From positions 25,833 to 89,832 of the forward strand of contig NZ_SWDV01000032.1 of NCBI RefSeq assembly GCF_005877905.1: a stretch of DNA of 64,000 nucleotides, read 5' to 3'. Of this stretch, positions 38,701-45,979 are shown piece after piece (within the stretch, counting starts at the first letter, position 1; each line of letters starts with the position of its first letter). The stretch is from Pseudomonas nicosulfuronedens (GTDB lineage Bacteria; Pseudomonadota; Gammaproteobacteria; Pseudomonadales; Pseudomonadaceae). Made by a program: the position numbers and the translations under genes. The notes beneath the pieces are model-generated. The model was given only the letters and a program-made list of their open reading frames with translations, was not told the DNA's origin and ran no database searches.

Positions 38701-39204
38701 ATGATTCCGCAGATCCTCACCAACACCAACCTGTTCGTCGACGGCGTGAGCTTTGCCGGTGACGTCCCCTCCCTGACCCTGCCGACCCTCAAGGTGAAGA
38801 CCCAGGAGTACCGTGCCGGCGGCATGGACGCACCGGTCCTGCTCGACGTCGGCCTGGAGGCCATGGAGGCCAAGTTCACCACCAACGGCGCACGCCGCGA
38901 GGCCATGAAGTTCTTCGGCCTGAGTGACCAGGGCTCCTTCAACGGCACCTTCCGCGGCTCCTTCAAGACCCAGAAGGGTGGCACCGTTCCTGTGGTTGCC
39001 ACCGTCCGTGGCCTGCTCAAGGAGATCAACCCGGGCGACTGGAAGGCCGGTGACCTGGCCGCCTGCACCTACAGCGTGGCGGTCAGCTACTACAAGCTGG
39101 AAGTGGAAGGCCGCGAGATGTTCGAGATCGACCCGGCCAACTCGGTGCGCAAGATCGACGGCGTCGACCAGCTCGTCGCCATGCGTAACGACCTGGGCGT
39201 CTGA
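38701..39204 (+). CDS. Tail tube protein (gpFII family)
   Basis: The 167-residue inner tube subunit (MIPQILTNTNLFVDGVSFAG). It forms the hexameric rings inside the sheath that depolarise the target cell. Lies 12 bases after the sheath gene with an AAGGAGAAC ribosome-binding site, the expected arrangement for two abundantly made subunits. Confidence 0.95.
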   Translation: MIPQILTNTNLFVDGVSFAGDVPSLTLPTLKVKTQEYRAGGMDAPVLLDVGLEAMEAKFTTNGARREAMKFFGLSDQGSFNGTFRGSFKTQKGGTVPVVATVRGLLKEINPGDWKAGDLAACTYSVAVSYYKLEVEGREMFEIDPANSVRKIDGVDQLVAMRNDLGV

Positions 39205-39215
39205 GGAGAACCGTG

Positions 39216-39557
39216 ATGCAAGACTCCGTCAAACAGCCCGCGTGGCTGAGCCTGTCCGAGGACGCGGCGGTGGTGAAACTGTCCCGCCCGACCTCCTGCA
39301 ACGGTGTCGACGTCGACGCCCTCACCCTGCGTGCTCCCACCGTGCGCGACATCCGCCTGGCCAGCAAGGTGGCCAGCGATGACGAGGAGCGCGAGCTGCA
39401 ACTGTTCGCCTCGCTGGTGCAGGTCAGCCGCCAGGATCTGGAGGGGCTCAAGCTCAGCGACTACCAACGCCTGCAGCACGCCTACTTTCGCCTGGTGCGA
39501 GACGACGGCGATGAGCTTCGAGCTGATGCGCCAGTTGGCGCGGCGGCTGGCGACTGA
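39216..39557 (+). CDS. Tail assembly chaperone (gpE/TAC family)
   Basis: A 113-residue tail assembly chaperone. Its position between the tube and tape-measure genes and the sequence LTLRAPTVRDIRLASKV match the gpE-type chaperones that coat the tape measure before tube assembly. The ATG at 39216 is preferred over the GTG just before it. A second frame opens within its last 47 bases (next entry), so an extended product by frameshifting is possible. Confidence 0.82.
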   Translation: MQDSVKQPAWLSLSEDAAVVKLSRPTSCNGVDVDALTLRAPTVRDIRLASKVASDDEERELQLFASLVQVSRQDLEGLKLSDYQRLQHAYFRLVRDDGDELRADAPVGAAAGD

Positions 39558-39636
39558 GTCGGGCTTCACGGCGGGTGAACTGGAGCGCATGACCCTCAGC
39601 GACCTGCGTTGGTGGCTGGGGGACGAGGCGGGCTAG
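39511..39636 (+). CDS. GpE'-like small tail assembly ORF
   Basis: A 41-codon frame, MSFELMRQLARRLATESGF then ERMTLSDLRWWLGDEAG, overlaps the end of the chaperone gene by 47 bases. The WWLGDEAG end resembles small P2 gpE-type proteins. It may be translated from its own ATG, or joined to the upstream chaperone. Its frame relative to the chaperone would need a +1 or -2 shift, not the -1 known in P2. No slippery site is assigned. Confidence 0.6.
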   Translation: MSFELMRQLARRLATESGFTAGELERMTLSDLRWWLGDEAG

Positions 39637-39647
39637 TTTGCCCTCGC

Positions 39648-39672
39648 GGAGCGCCGGGTGACCGGCGCTCCC
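39648..39672 (+). terminator. Terminator-like hairpin before the tape measure
   Basis: GGAGCGCCGG-gtga-CCGGCGCTCC is a perfect 10-pair stem followed only by CTTGTC. Strong structure with a weak T-run, so termination is uncertain. Confidence 0.5.
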
Positions 39673-39712
39673 TTGTCGTCGAAGTGGCGATTGTCGTCAG
39701 AGGGCGAGTGAA

Positions 39713-41668
39713 ATGGAAATGAGTGAAAAGTCGGAAGTGCTGGTGGCGGCCGTCCTCGGTCTGGGCAGCACGCTCGGGCGGGTGATAGCCGACTCCACCG
39801 TGCGCCTGGGAACCCTCGTTGGAAAGCTGGATGCGAGTCTGCCGCTGCGCGTGCTGGTGGATGGCATCGATACCGTTCAGGACAACCAGGAAATCCGCCA
39901 TCGCGCCAGCGAGCGCAACGCGGGGGAGACAAGGCTGGCGCTGCGCAGAATCATCGATCTGCTGGGGCAGCGGCCGGCAGAGGTACGCTTGCCGAAGATC
40001 ACCGTCAGTGTGGCGCCGGCAGCCAGTGCACCGGCGAACGACTGGCAGCGCATGGAGACGGCGACCAGGACGTTGTCCGAGCTGAACTCCGTCGGTGATG
40101 TCGCACGATCCTCCCTGAGCGCGAGCCTCGCGTTCCGTGGGCGTCTGATGCAGGTACGCGAAGCGGCAGGGCAACCCTACGACCCGGTCGCGGAGGCGGC
40201 ATTGGGCAAGCGGGTGGTTAAGGCGGCTGATGAAGCCGCGATGCCGCGCGAGAAGGTGCTGGACCTGGCGCAGGCCATGGTCGAGAGCAAGGTGCCGCTC
40301 GGCGATATGGACGCCATGTTGCCGATCGCGGCCAGGTTCGCCCAGGGGCAGGGTGTGTCGCCGGAAACAACGGCACAGCTGATCAGCGCTCTGCAGCACA
40401 AGGGCGGTTTGAACAATGCTGCCGATCTGGAGCGTGCGCTGAGCGCAGTGGCTTGGCGTGGTCAGAAGGAAGCTCCGTCGGTCGCGCTGTTCAGTCGCGA
40501 TCTGCTCGGCAGCCTGGCCTCGGTCCGGTCGGGCGACTCGCCAGCGGTCGAGACCTTGCTGCAATCTCGGCAGGCTCTGGCAGCCGCGCCTGCCGATCTG
40601 CTTCAGCAAGGCGTGGAGAAACGCCGTGCCTCGCCGCTGGGGCAACTGGAAGCCAGTGAGCAGAAAGTCTCTGCTGCGATGCTCGGGATTGGCGATGCCA
40701 TGCTCAGCCATCAGGGTGCCCTGGAAGTTGTCGGCGGTGGTCTGTTGGCTCTGAAGTCCCTGATCGATGCAAAGAAATTCGTCGAGGACGCCAATGATGC
40801 GATGCCCTGGAACTGGGGCAAGCGCGATGTCCAGGATGTCTTCGTCACCAACTGGCCAGCCGGCGCGTTGGGCGACATCCCTGATCGCCGGCCGAAAGGC
40901 AAGGGCAAAGGAAAGGGCGGTGGAAAATCAAAAGCTGGCGGCTCAGGCGGTGCTGCTCGTGGCGGTATCTTCCAGCGCGCCCGATCCACCCTGGGACGCG
41001 CCGCCGGAGCCGCCTCCGGATGGATCGGCCGCGCGGCACAATCCGTGCGCTCCTCGCGTGTTGGTCGCGCCGCTGGTGGCGTCCTGCGTCGTGGCGCAGG
41101 CCTGGTACGCAACGTGGGTGCTTCCGGAGTCGGAAGGGCGGTCGGTGGGCTCGTGCGGGGAATGGGGGCGGGGCTGCGACGCTTCGCTCCGGTCAGCGCC
41201 GCGATGGCGATTACCGATGCCGCTTCGGTCTATGCCAGTGACCAATCGCCCGCGCAGAAGGCAGTTGGCTACGGCAAGGCCGGTGGTGCCGCCATTGGCG
41301 CGACAGTCGGTGCGGCTCTGGGCACGCTGATCCCGATTCCTCTGGTAGGCACGCTTGTCGGAGGTTCCATTGGCGCGACCGTGGGCGAGCTGATCGGTGG
41401 CAAGGTCGGGGCGCTGTTAGGCCCGTCTGAGGAGATACAGAAACCACCGCCGCTCCCGCCGCTGCCCGCTGCTCCCGCAGCCACGGCAGCTATTGCCAGC
41501 GCTCCGCCCAACTGGACCTTCTCGCCGCAGGTGAGCATCAACGTGGCGGGCAATATCGTCAATCCGCAGCAGTTGCTGGACGAACTGATCCCGGCGATGC
41601 GCCGGCTGATTGCCGAGGCCCAGCAGGAACGGCAGCGCAACGCGCTGTTCGACACCGTTGTCATGTAA
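39713..41668 (+). CDS. Tape measure protein
   Basis: A 651-residue tail tape measure. The N-terminal two-thirds is largely helical; a Lys/Gly-rich segment (PKGKGKGKGGGKSKAGGSGG) precedes an Arg/Gly/Ala-rich stretch and hydrophobic glycine helices (AAIGATVGAALGTLIPIPL). These could be the part inserted into target membranes. At about 0.15 nm per residue it predicts a tube near 95-100 nm, in the R-pyocin range. The ATG at 39713 is used, with 39719 as an alternative. Position after the chaperones is conserved. Confidence 0.92.
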   Translation: MEMSEKSEVLVAAVLGLGSTLGRVIADSTVRLGTLVGKLDASLPLRVLVDGIDTVQDNQEIRHRASERNAGETRLALRRIIDLLGQRPAEVRLPKITVSVAPAASAPANDWQRMETATRTLSELNSVGDVARSSLSASLAFRGRLMQVREAAGQPYDPVAEAALGKRVVKAADEAAMPREKVLDLAQAMVESKVPLGDMDAMLPIAARFAQGQGVSPETTAQLISALQHKGGLNNAADLERALSAVAWRGQKEAPSVALFSRDLLGSLASVRSGDSPAVETLLQSRQALAAAPADLLQQGVEKRRASPLGQLEASEQKVSAAMLGIGDAMLSHQGALEVVGGGLLALKSLIDAKKFVEDANDAMPWNWGKRDVQDVFVTNWPAGALGDIPDRRPKGKGKGKGGGKSKAGGSGGAARGGIFQRARSTLGRAAGAASGWIGRAAQSVRSSRVGRAAGGVLRRGAGLVRNVGASGVGRAVGGLVRGMGAGLRRFAPVSAAMAITDAASVYASDQSPAQKAVGYGKAGGAAIGATVGAALGTLIPIPLVGTLVGGSIGATVGELIGGKVGALLGPSEEIQKPPPLPPLPAAPAATAAIASAPPNWTFSPQVSINVAGNIVNPQQLLDELIPAMRRLIAEAQQERQRNALFDTVVM

Positions 41669-41677
41669 GGAGGCCCC

Positions 41678-42583
41678 ATGACCTATCTGGAACAGTTCAA
41701 TACCGGCCTGGGCATGATTGCGGGTGCTGCCACGGCCGCCCGCCGCGACCTGGAGCAGGTCGCGGCGCCGGTGGACAAGGCGATGCTGCATATTCGCAGT
41801 GGCGTGGCTGCGCTCGAAGGCCTGCCCGGTGTCACCCCCGAAGCGGCAGCAAAGCTCAAGCGCGTCACCGATGGCATCGTCCGCGCCCAGGGCAAGCTGC
41901 AGGACGGGGTGAAGAAAGCCCAGGCCGATCAGGAAAAGCTGCAGAAGAACCTCGACAAGGCCAGGCAAGTGGCGGCCGAGGTCAACGCGCACGTGGAGAA
42001 GCTGGGCGAAGAGATCAACAACGCCGGCCAGGCGGTGAACAAGGTGCTGGGCAAGATCGATCCGCGCCTGAAGGACATCCTGCCCAGCTCGGTGTTGACG
42101 CCTCGGCTCGATCCCTCCGAGCAGATGTGCAAGGTGCCGCAGCACCTGCTGATCATGACCCCGTTGAAGTCGACCGAGCAGACCTACTACTTCAACGTCG
42201 ACACCACCGGCTTCCATCGCCTGACCCGCACCAGCAGCTACGCCTGGAAGGACCAGGCGCGACTCGGCCGGCGCAGCGCGCAGCAGAGCGTCGGCCTGGG
42301 GCCGGAAACGCTCACGCTCAATGGCGTGGTGATGCCGCTGTTCATCCGTGCCGGCGACACCTCGCAGCGCGTCGGCTGGAACCAGCCGCGGACGCTGCGT
42401 GACATTGCGGCGTTGAGCGAGCCGGTCCATCTGGGTACCGGCCGCGGCGATGACCTGGGCAATTGGTGCCTGACCAAGATCACCGAGACGCAGGAAGCGC
42501 TGTTCGCCAATGGCGTGCCGCGTCAGCAAACCCTTGACCTGGAGTTCACCCGCTATGGCGACGACGATAGTCAGAAGCGCTGA
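41678..42583 (+). CDS. gpU-like tail protein with N-terminal coiled-coil extension
   Basis: A 301-residue protein. The C-terminal 150 or so residues (LLIMTPLKSTEQTYYFNVDT onward, including GNWCLTKITETQEALF) resemble the P2 gpU family. The N-terminal half is Ala/Lys/Gln-rich helix (LQDGVKKAQADQEKLQKNL), a likely coiled coil absent from P2 gpU. gpU family members act at tail ends or the baseplate hub. An AAGGAGG ribosome-binding site precedes the ATG. It overlaps the gpX gene by 29 bases. Confidence 0.82.
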   Translation: MTYLEQFNTGLGMIAGAATAARRDLEQVAAPVDKAMLHIRSGVAALEGLPGVTPEAAAKLKRVTDGIVRAQGKLQDGVKKAQADQEKLQKNLDKARQVAAEVNAHVEKLGEEINNAGQAVNKVLGKIDPRLKDILPSSVLTPRLDPSEQMCKVPQHLLIMTPLKSTEQTYYFNVDTTGFHRLTRTSSYAWKDQARLGRRSAQQSVGLGPETLTLNGVVMPLFIRAGDTSQRVGWNQPRTLRDIAALSEPVHLGTGRGDDLGNWCLTKITETQEALFANGVPRQQTLDLEFTRYGDDDSQKR

Positions 42584-42764
42584 CGGCGACCTGCTGGACC
42601 GCCTCTGCTACCAGCGCTACGGGCATCTCAATGGCTGCGTGGAAGCCGTGCTCGATGCCAATCCCGGACTGGCCGACGAGGCTCAGCCTCTACGAGCGGG
42701 CGTGATCATCCGCCTGCCGGAACAGGTCGTGCCTGCAGACCAGGGCGTGCGTTTGTGGGAGTGA
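42555..42764 (+). CDS. Tail protein X (LysM-like)
   Basis: A 69-residue gpX protein with the LysM-like core DLLDRLCYQRYGHLNGCVEA and VLDANPGLAD. It is thought to help assemble the baseplate hub. The ATG at 42555 lies inside the end of the gpU-like gene; a longer start at 42510 would add unrelated residues. Confidence 0.9.
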   Translation: MATTIVRSADGDLLDRLCYQRYGHLNGCVEAVLDANPGLADEAQPLRAGVIIRLPEQVVPADQGVRLWE

Positions 42765-42788
42765 CCATCGGCATTCGCTTCAGCAACC

Positions 42789-42815
42789 AGGCCCCGCTCC
42801 GGCGGGGCCTTTTCA
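42789..42815 (+). terminator. Terminator-like hairpin before the gpD gene
   Basis: AGGCCCCGC-tcc-GGCGGGGCCT followed by TTTC lies 14 bases before the gpD start codon. Good stem, short T-run. Confidence 0.65.
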
Positions 42816-42828
42816 TTCGGGGTGGCCT

Positions 42829-43833
42829 ATGAAACCTGCCTTTCGCATCAGCGCCGACGGCGCGGACATCACGGCGTTGGTCAGCGACCGGTTGATCGAA
42901 CTGCAACTGACCGACAAGCCTGGGCTGGAATCGGACACCTTCCAGATCACCATCGATGACCGCGATGGCGCCGTCACGCTGCCCCGGCGCGGCGCGGCGC
43001 TGGAAGTCTTTCTCGGCTACGACGGCGCGCCGCTCACGCGCATGGGCCGATATGTGGTGGATACGCTTACCTACAGCGGCATGCCGGACAGCCTGGTGAT
43101 CAAGGGCAAGAGCGGCGACATGCGCGGCCAGGGCAAGGCCGCTCGCAGCGGCAGCTGGGAAGGCATGAGCCTGGCGAGCGTGGTAGCAGATATCGCGGCG
43201 CGCAATGGCTGGCGTGCGGCGTGCAATGTCGAGACGCTGATCGCGCGCATCGACCAGATCCGCGAATCCGACTTCAACTTCATCACCCGGCTGGCCCGGC
43301 AGTACGACTGCACCGCGAAGCTGGCCAACAACAGCCTGCTGGTGCAGCCGCGCCAGTCTGGCCGCAGCGCCAGTGGGCAGGCGCTGGAGATACCGGTGCT
43401 GGGGCGCGGGGACGTGGGCTCGTTCCGATTTACCCTGGATGACCGCAAGGTGGTGGCGGCGGTGAAAGTGCCTTATCGGGGGGCAGACGGCGTGCAGAAG
43501 CAGGTGCGTGTGCCCAATCCGGACGCTCCCTCGCAAGTCGCCGCGGAGCATTGCGACCGCCACCCGCAGCCGGACGAGGCGGCCGCCCGGCGTCTCGCTG
43601 CTGCACGGTTGGCCGAGTTCAATCGCAACAGCGCCGAAGTGCAGCTCGACATGCCCGGTCGTGCCGATCTGTTCGCCGAACTGACTGTTGATCTGAAGGG
43701 CTTCAAGGCTGGGCTCGATGGTCGCTACCTGATCGACTCGGTCACCCAGCATTTTTCCGCCGGTGGCTGGACCACTACGGTGCAGTGCAATGGCGGGGCG
43801 CAGGGCAAGGGCAAGGCGGGGGAGGGCGGTTGA
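42829..43833 (+). CDS. Phage late control gene D family hub protein
   Basis: A 334-residue gpD-family baseplate hub protein, structurally a gp27-like ring below the tube that holds the gpV spike. N-terminal MKPAFRISADGADITALVSD and LQLTDKPGLESDTFQITIDD are family-typical. The name reflects P2 history, not transcription control. Closely followed by the lysozyme gene. Confidence 0.92.
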   Translation: MKPAFRISADGADITALVSDRLIELQLTDKPGLESDTFQITIDDRDGAVTLPRRGAALEVFLGYDGAPLTRMGRYVVDTLTYSGMPDSLVIKGKSGDMRGQGKAARSGSWEGMSLASVVADIAARNGWRAACNVETLIARIDQIRESDFNFITRLARQYDCTAKLANNSLLVQPRQSGRSASGQALEIPVLGRGDVGSFRFTLDDRKVVAAVKVPYRGADGVQKQVRVPNPDAPSQVAAEHCDRHPQPDEAAARRLAAARLAEFNRNSAEVQLDMPGRADLFAELTVDLKGFKAGLDGRYLIDSVTQHFSAGGWTTTVQCNGGAQGKGKAGEGG

Positions 43834-43834
43834 C

Positions 43835-44464
43835 ATGCTTATCGACGAACGCCAGCTGCTGCTGATCCTGCCCAACGCCCGCCCTGTCACGGGCGTTTTT
43901 TTGCCGGTACTGGATACCGCCATGGCGGACTTCGGTATCGATACGCTGCCGCGCATTGCTGCCTTCATCGCCCAGGTGGGCCACGAAAGTGCGCAACTCA
44001 CCCGTTGCGTGGAAAGCCTGACCTACAGTGCGCAGCGCCTGGCCATGGTCTGGCCCCGGCGTTTTCGCAGTGCCGACGGTTCGCCCACGGCATTGGCGCG
44101 GGAGGTGGCTTACCAGCCGGAGCGGATCGCCAATCTGGTCTATGCCGGGCGCAACGGGAATGGCGACGAGGCGTCCGGCGATGGCTGGCGCTTTCGTGGG
44201 AGGGGCCTGTTGCAGGTCACTGGGCGGAGCAATTACCGCGCTGTCGGTGAAGGGCTCGCGCAACCCTTTGTGGCCCGCCCGCAGCTGCTGGCAGAACCGC
44301 GCTGGGCGTGTCGTACCGCGGCGTGGTGGTGGCAGCGCAACGGGCTCAATGAGCTGGCCGATGGGGCGCGCTTCGAGGACATCACCCGGCGCATCAATGG
44401 CGGGCTGAATGGCCTCGAGGACCGTGCGAGGGTTTGGCGCCGCGCCCTGGAGGTGCTGGGATGA
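43835..44464 (+). CDS. Lysozyme/endolysin, glycoside hydrolase 19 family
   Basis: A 209-residue GH19 (chitinase-like) endolysin. The catalytic region AFIAQVGHESAQLTRCVESL contains the family Glu (HES), followed by a second motif FRGRGLLQVTGRSNYR. It degrades peptidoglycan for particle release. The ATG at 43835 follows the gpD stop directly; longer in-frame starts lie within gpD. A hairpin with seven T residues lies within codons 14-23. It overlaps the spanin gene by 4 bases. Confidence 0.92.
   Translation: MLIDERQLLLILPNARPVTGVFLPVLDTAMADFGIDTLPRIAAFIAQVGHESAQLTRCVESLTYSAQRLAMVWPRRFRSADGSPTALAREVAYQPERIANLVYAGRNGNGDEASGDGWRFRGRGLLQVTGRSNYRAVGEGLAQPFVARPQLLAEPRWACRTAAWWWQRNGLNELADGARFEDITRRINGGLNGLEDRARVWRRALEVLG
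43875..43902 (+). terminator. Terminator-like hairpin inside the lysozyme gene
   Basis: ACGCCCG-ccctgtca-CGGGCGT followed by a T-run is an intrinsic-terminator shape entirely within coding sequence for NARPVTGVF. It could reduce lysozyme and spanin expression unless transcription is modified or ribosomes mask it. Confidence 0.6.
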
Positions 44465-44817
44465 GCCGCTTCGGGTTGGTGCTGGGGCTGGCCGGCTTTC
44501 TGCTGGGTGGCTTCATTGGCGGCTGGCTGACGGCGCGTCTCTATGGCAGCCAGCTGGAAAGCCTGCGCCTGGAACAGGCGCGCTGCAGAGATGCCGGCGA
44601 GGCGCTGGAGTCGAAGCTGGTGCTGCAAAATGCTCAGGTCGAGGCGCTGGAGCAGTCTGCCCGCCAGCGTGCGGACTCCGCCGAGCGCGCGCTGGCACTC
44701 GCACGCGAACAGGCGCGGAGCCATGAAGTTGCTGCCAGTCGGCTGCTGCTGGAGCGCAGCGAAGGCGATGAATGCGTCGTGGTCCGTCAACTGATCGACC
44801 GGGAGCTGTTGCCATGA
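44461..44817 (+). CDS. Inner-membrane spanin (Rz-like)
   Basis: A 118-residue type II membrane protein: one N-terminal helix (LVLGLAGFLLGGFIGGWLTA) then a Gln/Ala/Glu-rich periplasmic coiled coil. This is the i-spanin layout. Its 3' end overlaps the o-spanin start by 4 bases (ATGA). With its partner it fuses the two membranes at the last step of lysis. Confidence 0.82.
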   Translation: MSRFGLVLGLAGFLLGGFIGGWLTARLYGSQLESLRLEQARCRDAGEALESKLVLQNAQVEALEQSARQRADSAERALALAREQARSHEVAASRLLLERSEGDECVVVRQLIDRELLP

Positions 44818-45065
44818 AGCTGCTGCGGGTTTTCCCCGTGCTGCTCCTGACGGGCTGCACTTCCATCGCGCCAGCGCCGGTGGAGGTGCGTGTTCCCGTC
44901 CCGGTACCGTGTCAGGCGCCGGTTGTCGAAACCCCTCGATTCGCCACCGCCGACCTGCGCCCGGCGGACGATCTGCAAACCAAGGTGCGTGCGCTGCTGG
45001 CCGAGCGGCAGCAGCACCTGGCCTACGAAACCCGCTTGCGTGCCGTCCTCGAAGCTTGCCACTGA
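44814..45065 (+). CDS. Outer-membrane spanin lipoprotein (Rz1-like)
   Basis: An 83-residue lipoprotein: lipobox LLLTGC near residue 15 and a Pro/Val-rich mature start (APAPVEVRVPVPVPCQAP), the usual o-spanin features. Overlap with the i-spanin gene supports the pair. It is the last gene of the tailocin operon. Confidence 0.85.
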   Translation: MKLLRVFPVLLLTGCTSIAPAPVEVRVPVPVPCQAPVVETPRFATADLRPADDLQTKVRALLAERQQHLAYETRLRAVLEACH

Positions 45066-45086
45066 ACCTTCCTACCTTCGTCGGCA

Positions 45087-45115
45087 GGGGCGCCGCGCGT
45101 ATTGCGCTGGCGCCC
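45087..45115 (+). terminator. Hairpin after the spanin genes
   Basis: GGGCGCC ... GGCGCCC pair around the loop GCGCGTATTGCGCT. No T-run follows, so it may be a barrier or RNA-protecting structure more than a classic terminator. Confidence 0.4.
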
Positions 45116-45159
45116 GGCCTTGGGCTACTGTTCGGCCATCGCTAGGCGAGACCGCAACC

Positions 45160-45228
45160 GTGATCCACCGCACCCGCATCATCACCTCCCTCCTCAAGGC
45201 ATTCGCCCGTTGGCGCTGGCGCGCCTGA
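45160..45228 (+). CDS. Putative trpG leader peptide
   Basis: A 22-codon frame with a GTG start behind AGGCGAG, ending AFARWRWRA. Its Trp-Arg-Trp codons and stop are base-for-base shared with the leader upstream of trpE at 27325-27369. It is followed by a hairpin and T-rich tract, the expected set-up for tryptophan attenuation of trpGDC. Confidence 0.68.
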   Translation: MIHRTRIITSLLKAFARWRWRA

Positions 45229-45268
45229 TTCCTTCTTTCCCGGCATAGCGCCGGTCTCTTCTTACGCG
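45229..45268 (+). promoter_or_regulatory. trpGDC attenuator
   Basis: CCGGC-atagc-GCCGG (about 45240-45254) followed by TCTCTTCTT forms a terminator shape directly after the Trp-rich leader peptide and about 120 bases before trpG. Ribosome stalling at the two Trp codons would favour an alternative fold; the competing arm is probably in TGGCGCTGGCGCGCC. Confidence 0.6.
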
Positions 45269-45382
45269 TCCATTTCTCCCATCCGCTGGCATAATTGCCA
45301 GATTCGCGCAGCCCGCGAGGCCGCAACGGGTGTCGACGATGGCGCGATCCGAAAGCAGTGCAATCATGAGGTTCGAGCAGAC

Positions 45383-45979
45383 ATGCTGCTGATGATCGAT
45401 AACTACGATTCCTTCACCTACAACCTGGTGCAGTACTTCGCCGAGTTGAAGGCCGACATCCACGTCATTCGCAATGACGAACTGAGCGTCGACGAGATCG
45501 CTGCGCTCAACCCCGAACGCATCGTCCTGTCTCCCGGCCCGTGCACGCCGAACGAGGCGGGCGTTTCGCTGGAAGTCATCGAGCGCTTCGCCGGCAAGCT
45601 GCCGTTGCTGGGCGTGTGCCTGGGCCATCAATCCATCGGCCAGGCCTTCGGCGGCGACGTGGTGCGGGCGCGCCAGGTCATGCATGGCAAGGTAAGCCCG
45701 GTGTTCCACAAGGACCTGGGCGTATTCGCCGGCCTGAACAACCCGCTGACCCAGACCCGTTACCACTCCCTGGTCGTGAAGCGCGAGACGCTGCCCGATT
45801 GCCTGGAAATCACCGCCTGGACGGCGCTGGAAGACGGCTCGGTCGACGAGATCATGGGCCTGCGCCACAAGACGCTGAACGTCGAGGGCGTGCAGTTCCA
45901 CCCCGAGTCGATCCTTTCCGAGCAGGGCCACGAGATGCTGGCCAACTTCCTCAAGCAGACCGGCGGGGTGCGCGCATGA
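45383..45979 (+). CDS. trpG: Anthranilate synthase component II (glutamine amidotransferase)
   Basis: TrpG (198 residues) supplies ammonia from glutamine to TrpE. The class I amidotransferase triad is visible: Cys in [16 protein letters not shown], and the His-Glu of VQFHPESI. N-terminal [19 protein letters not shown] is typical. It overlaps trpD by 4 bases, starting the trpGDC operon, separated from trpE by the tailocin. Confidence 0.97.
   Translation: MLLMIDNYDSFTYNLVQYFAELKADIHVIRNDELSVDEIAALNPERIVLSPGPCTPNEAGVSLEVIERFAGKLPLLGVCLGHQSIGQAFGGDVVRARQVMHGKVSPVFHKDLGVFAGLNNPLTQTRYHSLVVKRETLPDCLEITAWTALEDGSVDEIMGLRHKTLNVEGVQFHPESILSEQGHEMLANFLKQTGGVRA

Noticed and set aside
29233..45065. Possible intact prophage
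   Set aside because: No head, packaging, replication or integration genes, and no attachment-site duplications seen; only tail and lysis functions are present.
45066..45382. Possible F-type pyocin remnant between spanins and trpG
   Set aside because: Only the hairpin, trp leader and attenuator are found; no F-pyocin coding remnant is visible.
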